From CADEDH01 sp039201605 (GTDB taxonomy: Bacteria; Actinomycetota; Acidimicrobiia; Acidimicrobiales; SZUA-35): a stretch of 64,000 nt of DNA. The notes under the pieces are model-generated. The model saw only the letters and a program-made list of their open reading frames with translations. It did not search any database and was not told the DNA's origin. Below, in pieces: positions 1 through 7,574 of this stretch; the first letter of the stretch is position 1, and every line of letters begins with the position of its first letter. A program made the translations under genes and the position numbers. The stretch is taken from the NCBI GenBank assembly GCA_039201605.1, contig JBCCRO010000014.1, forward strand, positions 71,412 through 135,411, written 5' to 3'.

Positions 1-813
1 GCCCTGGCCGACGGCGAGTCCACGGTCAGCCTGCTCCTGCAACCCCAGGGCAAGATCGACGCCTACCTGCGGGTGACGAGGACTGGTCCCGATTCCTTCG
101 CCCTCGACACCGACCCCGGTCACGGGGCGGGGACCCTGGCCCGCCTGGAGCGGTTCAAACTGCGGGTCGACTGCGAGCTGAGCGTGGCCACCGTCCCGAT
201 GCTCGCCGTCCGGGGCCCGGCCGCCACCGATCCCGATGCGGTGGGGGTGTCCCCGGCAGCCGGTGCCCTCGTCGTTCCCGCCCTCTGGCCCGGCGCCGTC
301 GGCTTCGACGTGCTCGGGTCGGCCGCCACGGTGGCGGGAGCCGACACCGCCGCAGTGGCCACGATCGACGGTGAGGCCGTGGTGGTCGGTGACGCCGCCG
401 ATATCGACCGCGTCCGCATCGCCGTCGGGGTGCCGGCCATGGGGAGCGAACTCGGGGCGTCGACCATTCCGGCCGCCGCAGGCATCGTCGACGACGCCGT
501 CGATTTCACCAAGGGCTGCTACGTCGGTCAGGAGCTGGTGGCCCGCATCGATTCCCGAGGGGCGAAGACGGCGGCGCGGCTCTGCCGGATGCGCATCGAG
601 GAGAGCGCAGCAGGCGATGCGGCCCCGAGCCCGGAGGCCACGGTCGAGGTCGACGGGGCCGACGCCGGGTCGCTCACGAGCGTCGCCGCCTCCCCCGACG
701 GCGGCTGGGTGGCCCTGGCCTACATCAAGCGGAAGGTCGAGGTGCCGGCCACCGCAGTCATCCGCACCGACGGCGGCGCCGAACTCGCCGCCACGGTCGA
801 TCCGCAGCGCTGA
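1..813 (+). CDS. ygfZ: YgfZ/GcvT-like folate-binding protein (5' end missing)
   Basis: The reading frame is open from the first base, so the N-terminus lies outside the window and about 270 residues remain. The visible start reads SLLLQPQGKIDAYLRV, like the segment of YgfZ after its first beta strands. The family signature KGCYVGQE is present at 511-534, followed by LVARIDSRG. This K-G-C-Y-x-G-Q-E motif defines the YgfZ (iron-sulfur cluster repair, folate-binding) branch as opposed to the glycine-cleavage T protein. In that family the cysteine is functionally important and the protein supports maturation or repair of Fe-S enzymes in the cytosol. The next gene is on the opposite strand, so this gene ends its transcription unit here. 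Family assignment is strong; the exact substrate enzymes cannot be read from sequence. Confidence 0.88.
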   Translation, partial: ALADGESTVSLLLQPQGKIDAYLRVTRTGPDSFALDTDPGHGAGTLARLERFKLRVDCELSVATVPMLAVRGPAATDPDAVGVSPAAGALVVPALWPGAVGFDVLGSAATVAGADTAAVATIDGEAVVVGDAADIDRVRIAVGVPAMGSELGASTIPAAAGIVDDAVDFTKGCYVGQELVARIDSRGAKTAARLCRMRIEESAAGDAAPSPEATVEVDGADAGSLTSVAASPDGGWVALAYIKRKVEVPATAVIRTDGGAELAATVDPQR

Positions 814-942
814 CCACCGACAGCCTCATCCCGCTCGGCCTCCCGCCGGACGAGCGTCGGCCGGCTTCACGTCGGTTGCGCACCGGCAACCGGGCCCCGG
901 GGCCGGCGAGGGCCGGCCGGTCGGGGCGTGGTCTCTTGCCGG

Positions 943-2442
943 TCAGCGGACGTAGCCGTCGGGCCGGGCCCCGGCCACGGCCTCCCACCCGGCCGGTGGA
1001 CCGGCGGCCAGCTCCAGGGTCATCGTGGTGCCCCGCCCGAGCTCGGACGCCGCCGCCACCGAGCCGCCCATGGCGGTGACGAGCTCCCGCACGATGGCCA
1101 GGCCGAGGCCGGTGGCGTTCTCGGCCCGCTCCGGCTGGTCGGCCCCGGTGTAGAGCCGGTCGAAGATGTGGGGCAGGTCGACGGGGTCGATGCCGGGGCC
1201 GTCATCGGCCACGGTCACCACGGCGCCTCCGCCGACGTCGGCCACGGTCACCCGGACGGCGCTGCGGGCGAACTTGATGGCGTTGTCGGTCAGGTTGCCG
1301 ATGCACTGGGCCAGGCGGTCGGGGTCGGCCCAGGCTTCGACCGGGCCGTCGGCCCTCACCGCCAGGTCGATCCCGGCCTGCTGGGCCTTTGGCTGGAGGC
1401 CTGCGGCGTTGCGGCCGGCGATCACGGTCACGTCGACGGCCCGGGGGTGGAGGGCGAAGCGGTTGGCGTCGAGGCGGGCCAGATCGAGCAGGTCGCCGAC
1501 GAGGCGCTCCAGACGGTTGGCCTGGTTGCCGATCACCTCGCCCACGTGCACCGGGTCGCGGGCGGCGCCGTCGCGCAGGGCCTCGGCGTAGCCGCTGATG
1601 GCGGTCAGCGGGGTGCGCAGGTCGTGGGAGACCGACATCAGGAACTGCTGGTCGAGGGCCTTCGAACGCTGGAGGTCGCTGGCCATCCGGTTCACCGAGC
1701 GTCCGAGCTGGGCCAACTCGTCGTCACCGGCGGTCTCGACCTCGACGTCGAAGTCTCCGGCGGCGATGTCCGATGTGGCCTGCTCGATCGCCTTGATCGG
1801 ACGGGTGAAGCGACGGGCCAGCCACCAGGCGGCGATCACGGCCAGGGTCAGCACCAACAGCGCCGACAGGACGAACCAGCTGCGGGCCTGGCCCGACACC
1901 GTCTCCACGTTCTTGGTGGCCATGAGGCCCGGCGTCTGGGTGCCGATGCCGTCGAAGTCGAGGTCGAAGGTCGGGGGCAACCGCTGGAGGCCGAACACCA
2001 CCGTTCGCCTGGAGCCCCGGGGCTGCTCGTCGGGATACAGGATGACGCCGCTCTCGAAGGCGGCGAGCTCCCCGCTGTTGAGCTGGGCCACCGGGTCGTC
2101 GTCGAGGGTGACGTTGCCCCGGCCCGGGCCCGGCCGCTGCCGGCGGCTGTCGAACAGGAGCGCGTCGACGTTCTCGACCTCGCTGACCACCCCCTTCTCG
2201 TCGACCAGCACCACCTCCAGGTCCTTGAGACCGAGGGCGACCTGGAACTCCTGCAGCGTGCGCAGGTTGCGGAAGGTGTCGGACTCCTGGGTGGAGCGGG
2301 TGAGAGCCTGGAGCCCGTCCCGCACCTCGGCCTCGGTGGTGCTGCGGGCGTCGAACTGCGACAGCGTCAGCACGCCGGCGCCGACGAACACCACGGCGGC
2401 GAGAGCGATGCCGACCATCGCCACCATGAGGCGCCGCTGCAT
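943..2442 (-). CDS. Two-component sensor histidine kinase, HAMP/HisKA type
   Basis: 499 residues. There are two membrane segments (about residues 5-27 and 189-209) bracketing an extracytoplasmic sensor of about 160 residues. A HAMP linker follows (RPIKAIEQATSDIAAGDF), then the DHp helix VSHDLRTPL with the phospho-acceptor His near residue 273, then an HATPase domain with its N box and the G boxes DDGPGIDP and TGLGLAIV. This is the standard architecture of an EnvZ/MprB-like kinase. It starts 7 bases after the stop of the response regulator gene, so the pair is one operon, regulator first. The sensor domain shows no recognisable ligand motif, so the stimulus is unknown. Confidence 0.9.
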   Translation of the reverse strand: MQRRLMVAMVGIALAAVVFVGAGVLTLSQFDARSTTEAEVRDGLQALTRSTQESDTFRNLRTLQEFQVALGLKDLEVVLVDEKGVVSEVENVDALLFDSRRQRPGPGRGNVTLDDDPVAQLNSGELAAFESGVILYPDEQPRGSRRTVVFGLQRLPPTFDLDFDGIGTQTPGLMATKNVETVSGQARSWFVLSALLVLTLAVIAAWWLARRFTRPIKAIEQATSDIAAGDFDVEVETAGDDELAQLGRSVNRMASDLQRSKALDQQFLMSVSHDLRTPLTAISGYAEALRDGAARDPVHVGEVIGNQANRLERLVGDLLDLARLDANRFALHPRAVDVTVIAGRNAAGLQPKAQQAGIDLAVRADGPVEAWADPDRLAQCIGNLTDNAIKFARSAVRVTVADVGGGAVVTVADDGPGIDPVDLPHIFDRLYTGADQPERAENATGLGLAIVRELVTAMGGSVAAASELGRGTTMTLELAAGPPAGWEAVAGARPDGYVR

Positions 2443-2449
2443 CAGCCCC

Positions 2450-3115
2450 TCACCCCAACCGGTAGCCGAAGCCGCGCACGGTCACGAGGGGCAGGTCGTC
2501 GCCCAGCTTGCGGCGGAGCTGTCGCACGTGGACGTCGACGGTGCGGGGGTCGCCCACCCAGTCGGCGCCCCACGCCAGGTCGAGCAGTTGCTGGCGGCTG
2601 AGCACCACGCCCTCGTTTTTGACGAACACCTCGAGCAGGGCCTGTTCCTGGGTGGCGAGGGCCACGGCCTCGCCGTCGACCATCACCTCGCGCCGTTCCA
2701 GGCTGATCTCGATGGCGCCGTAGCCGGCCCCCGTCGTCTCGTCCCGGACGGCGCCGCCCCGACGGAGGACGGCCTTGATGCGGGCCACGATCTCCCGGGG
2801 GGAGAAGGGCTTGGTGACGTAGTCGTCGCCCCCCATCTCCAGGCCGAGGATCCGGTCGACCTCGTCGTCGCGGGCGGTGAGGAACAGCACCGGCACATCC
2901 GAGGTCTGGCGCAGCTCGCGGCACACGCCGAAGCCGTCGAGATCCCCGGGCAGGCCGATGTCGAGGATGACGAAATCCGGCCGCCGGGCCCGGATGGTCT
3001 CCAGCCCGTCGCGGCCGTTGCCGGCGATGTGGACCCGCCAACCCTCGCGCTCCAGGTACAGGGCCAGGAGGTCGGCGATGTCGGCCTCGTCCTCGACGAC
3101 GACGACACTGGTCAC
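2450..3115 (-). CDS. OmpR/PhoB-family response regulator
   Basis: 221 residues starting at GTG. The receiver domain has the acidic pair ED at residues 8-9, the phospho-acceptor Asp near 52 (FVILDIGLPG) and the conserved Lys near 102 (YVTKPF). The C-terminal winged helix carries the typical VDVHVRQLRRKLG recognition segment and ends in the family-typical VRGFGYRLG. It is the partner of the kinase immediately downstream. The start codon overlaps the stop of a 16-codon upstream frame (GTGA arrangement), so its translation may be coupled to that leader rather than to its own ribosome binding site. Target genes are not identifiable here. Confidence 0.93.
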   Translation of the reverse strand: MTSVVVVEDEADIADLLALYLEREGWRVHIAGNGRDGLETIRARRPDFVILDIGLPGDLDGFGVCRELRQTSDVPVLFLTARDDEVDRILGLEMGGDDYVTKPFSPREIVARIKAVLRRGGAVRDETTGAGYGAIEISLERREVMVDGEAVALATQEQALLEVFVKNEGVVLSRQQLLDLAWGADWVGDPRTVDVHVRQLRRKLGDDLPLVTVRGFGYRLG

Positions 3116-3162
3116 GGTCGCCGGAGGCCCTGAGGGCGGGGGCAGAGGGGGGCGGTGCTCAT
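3112..3162 (-). CDS. Possible 16-residue leaderless upstream peptide of the response regulator
   Basis: Reading down the reverse strand from an ATG at 3162 gives MSTAPLCPRPQGLRRP. Its TGA (3114-3112) shares bases with the GTG start of the response regulator (3115-3113). A TAGTCT hexamer (3176-3171) ends 8 bases before the ATG, so the transcript probably begins at this codon. The arrangement suggests that ribosomes enter at the leaderless ATG and reinitiate on the regulator. The frame is too short for any coding statistic, so this is inference from position only. Confidence 0.4.
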   Translation of the reverse strand: MSTAPLCPRPQGLRRP

Positions 3163-3170
3163 CGGCCCTC

Positions 3171-3176
3171 AGACTA
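3171..3176 (-). promoter_or_regulatory. Likely -10 element of the two-component operon
   Basis: TAGTCT on the reverse strand, 8 bases ahead of the ATG at 3162. It has the TANNNT form and spacing seen at other starts in this window. Confidence 0.45.
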
Positions 3177-3223
3177 TGCCCTCATTGTTAGGAACCCGTG
3201 ATGGCCGGCTCGACCCGGTCGAG

Positions 3224-3229
3224 TACCGT
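3224..3229 (+). promoter_or_regulatory. Likely -10 element, leaderless
   Basis: TACCGT, followed by exactly 7 bases and then the ATG at 3237. This spacing would put the transcription start on the A of the start codon, and it supports choosing this ATG over the upstream one at 3198. Confidence 0.5.
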
Positions 3230-3236
3230 GGCTCCG

Positions 3237-3548
3237 ATGTCGAAGGTTTCACTGATCGCAAAGCTCCAGGCGGCCGAGGGCAAGGCTGACGAGCTCACCG
3301 CAGCCCTCCACGATCTGGTCGCAGCGGCCGAGGTCGAGCCCGGCCTCGAGGTCTACAGCGCCCACGTCGACCCCAACGCCGAGGGCGTGTTCTATTTCTT
3401 CGAGCTCTACACCGACCAGGCCGCGTTCGAGGCCCACGGCAAGGACGACCGGATGAAGGCGGCGATGGGAGCCCTCGGCGGGTTCCTCGGCGGCCGACCG
3501 GAGATCACGATCCTCACCCCGGTCGTGGCCAAGGGCCTCGATCTCTGA
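3237..3548 (+). CDS. ABM-domain protein, putative quinol monooxygenase-like
   Basis: 103 residues beginning MSKVSLIAKLQAAEGK. The fold pattern is that of the antibiotic biosynthesis monooxygenase (ABM/YgiN) family: a first strand followed by AAEGKADELTAALHDLV, then EPGLEVYSAHVDPN, then FYFFELYTDQAAFEAHGKDDRMKAA, the motif that positions the ligand pocket. Family members are small ferredoxin-like dimers acting on quinones or other aromatics, and some degrade haem. Substrate is not predictable here. An upstream in-frame ATG (3198) exists, but the strong motif begins at 3237 and a -10-like hexamer sits 7 bases before it. The gene is 16 bases ahead of trpC and may be cotranscribed with it, although it has no obvious role in tryptophan synthesis. 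Confidence 0.75.
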   Translation: MSKVSLIAKLQAAEGKADELTAALHDLVAAAEVEPGLEVYSAHVDPNAEGVFYFFELYTDQAAFEAHGKDDRMKAAMGALGGFLGGRPEITILTPVVAKGLDL

Positions 3549-3564
3549 CCGGCGGGATCGCACG

Positions 3565-4344
3565 GTGACCACGTACCTCGACAAGATCGTGGCCGCCCAT
3601 CGCGGTCAGTCGGCGGGCGACGATCGACCGCTCGACGGCCTGATCGAACAGGCCAGAGCCCGGCCCCCGGCCCGGGGCTTCCGGCAGGCCCTGGCCTCGG
3701 CCGACGGCCTGGCCGTGATCTCGGAGATCAAACGCCGCTCGCCCTCGAAGGGGGAGATCAACCCCGGTGTCGACCCGGCCTCGTGGGCCCGGTCCTACCA
3801 GCAGGGCGGTGCCACCTGCCTGTCGGTGTTGACCGACCGTGAGTTCTTCGGGGGCTCGCCCGAGGATCTGCAGCGGGCGCGGGCGGCGGTGACGATCCCG
3901 GTCCTGCGCAAGGACTTCTGCGTCTCGGCCCGTCACGTGTGCGACGCCAAGCTCTTCGGCGCCGACTGCATCCTGCTCATCGTCGCCGCCCTCGACGATG
4001 TGGAGCTCGCCGACTTCCACGACCTGGCGGTCGAACTCGGCCTCGACGTGCTGGTCGAGACCCACGACGAGGCCGAGGTCGACCGGGCCATGGCCATCGG
4101 GGCCGACCTGATCGGAGTCAATCAGCGCGACCTGGTGACGTTCCAGGTCGATCAGGCCCGGGCGGTACGGGTCGCCTCCTCGCTGCCCGACGATGTGGTC
4201 CGGGTGGCCGAGTCGGGGATCGGGGGAGCGGCGGACGCCACCGCCCTCGTCGAGGCCGGTTACCACGCCGTGCTCGTCGGCGAGTCGCTGATGACCAGCG
4301 GTGATCCCGCCCGGTCGGTGGCGGAGCTCCGGGCCCTGCGATAA
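3565..4344 (+). CDS. trpC: Indole-3-glycerol phosphate synthase
   Basis: 259 residues from a GTG start. TrpC closes CdRP to indole-3-glycerol phosphate, the step before tryptophan synthase. The (beta/alpha)8 signature motifs are all visible: VISEIKRRSPSKG (catalytic Lys and phosphate contacts), LTDREFFGG, LRKDFCV, LVETHDEAEVDRA, GVNQRDL and VAESGIGG, with HAVLVGESLM near the end. It is a stand-alone TrpC, not fused to TrpF. It leads a trpC-trpF-trpB-trpA run; trpE, trpG and trpD are not in this window. Confidence 0.96.
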   Translation: MTTYLDKIVAAHRGQSAGDDRPLDGLIEQARARPPARGFRQALASADGLAVISEIKRRSPSKGEINPGVDPASWARSYQQGGATCLSVLTDREFFGGSPEDLQRARAAVTIPVLRKDFCVSARHVCDAKLFGADCILLIVAALDDVELADFHDLAVELGLDVLVETHDEAEVDRAMAIGADLIGVNQRDLVTFQVDQARAVRVASSLPDDVVRVAESGIGGAADATALVEAGYHAVLVGESLMTSGDPARSVAELRALR

Positions 4345-4371
4345 TCGCCCTGATGCTCGTCGGCCGAACGA

Positions 4372-4377
4372 TACGGT
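4372..4377 (+). promoter_or_regulatory. Likely internal -10 element for trpFBA, leaderless
   Basis: TACGGT in the 40-base gap after trpC, followed by exactly 7 bases and the ATG of trpF at 4385. This would allow trpFBA to be transcribed separately from trpC. Confidence 0.45.
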
Positions 4378-4384
4378 GCCAGTG

Positions 4385-5140
4385 ATGTTCGTGAAGATCT
4401 GCGGCGTGACCAACGTCGAGGACGCACTGCTGGCCGCCGGCCTCGGCGCCAACGCCGTCGGCATGATCTTCGCCGCATCGAGCCGCCGCATCGCCACCGG
4501 CGAGGCCCGCGACATCGTGCGTCGGCTCCCACCCGAGGTGCTCCCCGTCGGTGTGTTCCGCGACGAGCGGGCCGGTCGGGTGGCCGAGATCGCCAACTCG
4601 ATCGGCCTCCGGGCCGTCCAGCTGTCCGGTCACGAGTCGGTGGAGGACACCCGCTGGCTGGCCGGCCGGGTGCCCGTGGTGATCAAGGCCTTCGCCGCTC
4701 AGGACCCGAACCTGGCCCGGGCCGCCGACTACGGCGCCCACCGCCTCCTGATCGACTCGGCCTCACCGGGGAGCGGGAAGACCTTCGACTGGACCCTGCT
4801 CCAGCGCCGCCCCGTCCGCCACAAGTTCCTGCTCGCCGGTGGGCTCACCCCGGGCAACGTGGCCGAGGCCATCACCACGGTCAAGCCGTGGGGTGTCGAC
4901 CTCGCCACCGGCGTCGAGGCCTCACCCGGGGTGAAGGATCCGGCCAAGCTCCGACAGTTCATGGCCAACGTGCGGGCCGTCGCCCCCGAGGAGCCGACGT
5001 TCGAATTCGAGCTCGACCCGGTGCCGGTCTACGACGAGTTCATCGACGTCGCCGACGACGGCCCCGACGGCCCCGGACACCGACCCGCCGCCGACCTAGA
5101 CCGACCGTTCAACTGGGAAGAGGATTCCACGTGGCACTAG
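4385..5140 (+). CDS. trpF: Phosphoribosylanthranilate isomerase with acidic C-terminal tail
   Basis: 251 residues starting MFVKICGVTN, the invariant TrpF N-terminus with its catalytic Cys. VGMIFAASSRR, VGVFRDE, LSGHE, LIDSASPGSGKTFDW (which carries the catalytic Asp), LAGGLTPGNV and GVDLATGVEASPGVKD follow in order. Family members are usually about 205-210 residues. This one continues for about 45 acidic and proline-rich residues that match nothing I recognise. The stop lies 10 bases inside trpB, so translation of the two genes is probably coupled. It catalyses the Amadori rearrangement of PRA to CdRP. The upstream extension of the frame (from 4301) is rejected because the conserved start is clear. 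Confidence 0.93.
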   Translation: MFVKICGVTNVEDALLAAGLGANAVGMIFAASSRRIATGEARDIVRRLPPEVLPVGVFRDERAGRVAEIANSIGLRAVQLSGHESVEDTRWLAGRVPVVIKAFAAQDPNLARAADYGAHRLLIDSASPGSGKTFDWTLLQRRPVRHKFLLAGGLTPGNVAEAITTVKPWGVDLATGVEASPGVKDPAKLRQFMANVRAVAPEEPTFEFELDPVPVYDEFIDVADDGPDGPGHRPAADLDRPFNWEEDSTWH

Positions 5141-6351
5141 CCGAGAACGTCCCGTCCACCCCATCGGTCATGGGAGACCCCGACCCCGACGGCCGCTTCG
5201 GCCGGTTCGGCGGCCGGTTCGTCCCCGAGACCCTGGTTCCGGCCTGCGCCGAGCTGGAGGCGGCGTTCCGCGAGGCGTGGTCCGACGACGGCTTCCGGAC
5301 CGAGTTCAGCGATCTGCTGAACAACTACGCCGGTCGCCCCTCGCCGCTCAGCGAGTGCGTCAACCTGTCCGAGCAGCTCGGGTTCCGGGTGCTGCTCAAG
5401 CGGGAAGACCTGAACCACACCGGTAGCCACAAGATCAACAACGTCCTGGGCCAGACCCTGCTGGCCAAGCGCATGGGCAAGACCCGCATCGTGGCCGAGA
5501 CCGGGGCCGGTCAGCACGGGGTGGCCACCGCCACCGCCGCCGCTTACTTCGGGCAGGAGTGCGTCGTCTACATGGGCGAGGTCGACATCGCCCGTCAGGC
5601 CCTCAACGTCTACCGCATGAAGTTGCTGGGGGCCGAGGTCCGCCCCGCTCTGTCCGGCAGCCGCACCCTGAAGGACGCCGTCAACGAGGCCATGCGCGAC
5701 TGGGTGGCCACGGTGGAGAACACCTACTACTGCCTGGGCTCGGTGATGGGGCCCCACCCGTACCCGTGGATGGTTCGCCAGTTCCACCGGGTGATCGGCG
5801 ACGAGGCCAACGAGCAGTGCCGGGAGCACCTGGGCACCGATCCCGACGTGGTCGTGGCCTGCGTCGGCGGCGGATCGAACGCCATCGGCATCTTCGCCGG
5901 GTTCGCCGACACCGACGCCGAGCTCGTCGGGGTCGAACCGGCCGGTGGCGCCGCCACCTCGGCCGAGGTGCCGGGTGTCGTCCACGGCTCGATGTCGTTC
6001 CTCATGCAGAACGAGTACGGCCAGGTGGAGGAGGCCCAGTCGGTCTCCGCCGGGCTCGACTACCCGGGCGTCGGTCCCGAGCACGCTCACCTGGCCGACA
6101 TCGGCCGGGCCCGCTACGAGTCGGTGACCGATGCGGAGGTGCTCGACGCCTTCGAGCTGCTCTCGCGCACCGAGGGGATCATCCCCGCCCTGGAGCCGGC
6201 CCACGGCCTGGCGTGGATGGTGAAGGCCAAGGACGAGCTGGCGGGCAAGACCGTCCTGTTGAACATGTCCGGGCGGGGCGACAAGGACGTGGCCCAGGTC
6301 CAGGCCATCCGTGACGGCGACCCCGAGGCGCTGAAGACGGTTCGGCTGTGA
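5131..6351 (+). CDS. trpB: Tryptophan synthase beta chain
   Basis: 406 residues from a GTG preceded by a purine-rich GGAAGAGGA. TrpB joins indole and serine using pyridoxal phosphate. The N-terminal GRFGRFGGRFVPETLVPACAEL segment is typical of TrpB1. The PLP lysine lies in NHTGSHKINN, the phosphate-binding glycine loop in CVGGGSNAIG, and QYG-like contacts in EYGQVEEAQSVSAGLDYPGVGPEHA, ending in LLNMSGRGDKDV. The longer open frame starting at 4888 is not real because it runs through trpF in another frame. The start overlaps trpF by 10 bases and the stop overlaps trpA by 4 bases. Confidence 0.96.
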   Translation: MALAENVPSTPSVMGDPDPDGRFGRFGGRFVPETLVPACAELEAAFREAWSDDGFRTEFSDLLNNYAGRPSPLSECVNLSEQLGFRVLLKREDLNHTGSHKINNVLGQTLLAKRMGKTRIVAETGAGQHGVATATAAAYFGQECVVYMGEVDIARQALNVYRMKLLGAEVRPALSGSRTLKDAVNEAMRDWVATVENTYYCLGSVMGPHPYPWMVRQFHRVIGDEANEQCREHLGTDPDVVVACVGGGSNAIGIFAGFADTDAELVGVEPAGGAATSAEVPGVVHGSMSFLMQNEYGQVEEAQSVSAGLDYPGVGPEHAHLADIGRARYESVTDAEVLDAFELLSRTEGIIPALEPAHGLAWMVKAKDELAGKTVLLNMSGRGDKDVAQVQAIRDGDPEALKTVRL

Positions 6352-7145
6352 GCGCGGTCGAGGGCACCGGGGTGCTCGAGGCCCACCTGCGGGCCCGTCG
6401 CTCCGAGGGCCGCAAGCTGCTGCTGCCCTACATCACCGGCGGCTACCCGGTGGCCGATTGGGCCGAGCTGATCGACGGCCTGGCCGCGGTCGGGGCCGAC
6501 GCCATCGAGATCGGGATCCCGTTCTCCGACCCGGTTATGGACGGCCCCACGATCCAGGAGTCGTCGAGTCTGGCTCTGGAGGCGGGGGCCAACCCGCTGT
6601 CGATCATGGCCCAGGTGGCCAAGACCGACCCGGGCATCCCCCTCATCGCCATGACGTACTACAACATCTGCTTCCGCATGGGCTTCGAGCGTTTCGCCTC
6701 GTCGCTGCGGGAGTCGGGTATCTGCGCCGCCATCCTGCCCGATCTTCCGCTGGAGGAGATCGGGCCGTGGGCCGAGGTGGCCGACGAGGTCGGGGTGGAG
6801 ACCGTGATGTTGGCCGCTCCAACCGCCCCCGACGAGCGCCTGCCCCACATCGTCGAGCGCAGTCGAGGCTTCGTCTACGGCGTCGGCCTGGTCGGCATCA
6901 CCGGTGAGCGGAGCGACCTGGCCTCGAGCGCCGTCGACATGGCGGCCCGGCTCAAAGCGGTCACCGACGTGCCGGTGCTGGTCGGGGTCGGGGTGTCGAC
7001 GCCGGAGCAGGCGGCCGAGTTGTCGCAGGTGGCCGACGGCGTGATCGTCGGCTCCGCCGTGATCCGCCGCATCCTCGACAGCGGCAAGATCGACGACGCC
7101 ATCAGCTTCGTGGCCGACATCCGGGCCGCCCTCGACGCCGCCTGA
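6348..7145 (+). CDS. trpA: Tryptophan synthase alpha chain
   Basis: 265 residues, GTG start in a GTGA overlap with the trpB stop. TrpA releases indole from indole-3-glycerol phosphate and channels it to TrpB. LLLPYITGGYP, DAIEIGIPFSDPVMDGPTIQ (both catalytic acids, the Glu and the Asp), PLIAMTYYNICFRMG, GICAAILPDLPLEE, FVYGVGLVGITG and VGVGVSTPEQAAE are all as expected. It is the last recognisable tryptophan gene of the run; 21 bases separate it from the next frame. Confidence 0.96.
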   Translation: MSAVEGTGVLEAHLRARRSEGRKLLLPYITGGYPVADWAELIDGLAAVGADAIEIGIPFSDPVMDGPTIQESSSLALEAGANPLSIMAQVAKTDPGIPLIAMTYYNICFRMGFERFASSLRESGICAAILPDLPLEEIGPWAEVADEVGVETVMLAAPTAPDERLPHIVERSRGFVYGVGLVGITGERSDLASSAVDMAARLKAVTDVPVLVGVGVSTPEQAAELSQVADGVIVGSAVIRRILDSGKIDDAISFVADIRAALDAA

Positions 7146-7166
7146 GCCGACCGGGGTCCTCCTCCG

Positions 7167-7574
7167 TTGTCCGCCCAGTCGCCCGACCCGCTCCACGAGC
7201 GGCCCTACCCGCCGGTCGAACCCGATTGCGAACTGTGTCGGGCCGATCGGTTCACCCATTGGTACGCGGTGACCGATGACGGGTGGGTGGCCGACTGCGA
7301 GGTGTGCTCGGTGCCGATGGTGGTGTGGTGGGGCCACGGCCCCGAGGTCGACGATGACGTCCGGGAGCGACTTCTGGCCGCCCTGGGCGCGGCCGCCGAC
7401 GAACGCTTCGGGGAGGGCAACTGGCGGTTCGACACCACCATGCGGCAGGTGCCCGAGCACTTCCACGCCCACGCCCGCGATTCGGGCTGGTTCGAGAAGC
7501 GATTCAGTCGGGCCATGTCCCGCTATACGGGGGTGGGAAGCGAGCGCCGGACCACCGGGTTTGGGAGTTCGTGA
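7167..7574 (+). CDS. Small cysteine/histidine-rich protein, function unknown
   Basis: 135 residues from a TTG start; not firmly recognised. It has two CxxC pairs near the N-terminus (CELC and CEVC, about 24 residues apart) that could bind zinc, and a histidine cluster HFHAHAR near residue 108. The combination and the length resemble HIT-family nucleotide hydrolases, in which an N-terminal CxxC zinc site and a HxHxH motif occur at similar spacings, but the surrounding residues are not diagnostic and I give this as a possibility only. It follows trpA by 21 bases and its stop overlaps the start of the next gene by 4 bases, so it is cotranscribed with the oxidoreductase. Confidence 0.6.
   Translation: MSAQSPDPLHERPYPPVEPDCELCRADRFTHWYAVTDDGWVADCEVCSVPMVVWWGHGPEVDDDVRERLLAALGAAADERFGEGNWRFDTTMRQVPEHFHAHARDSGWFEKRFSRAMSRYTGVGSERRTTGFGSS

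Noticed and set aside
928..2601. Forward-strand open frame opposite the histidine kinase
   Set aside because: Low-complexity Gly/Val/His-rich translation with no motif; the kinase on the other strand has complete domain structure.
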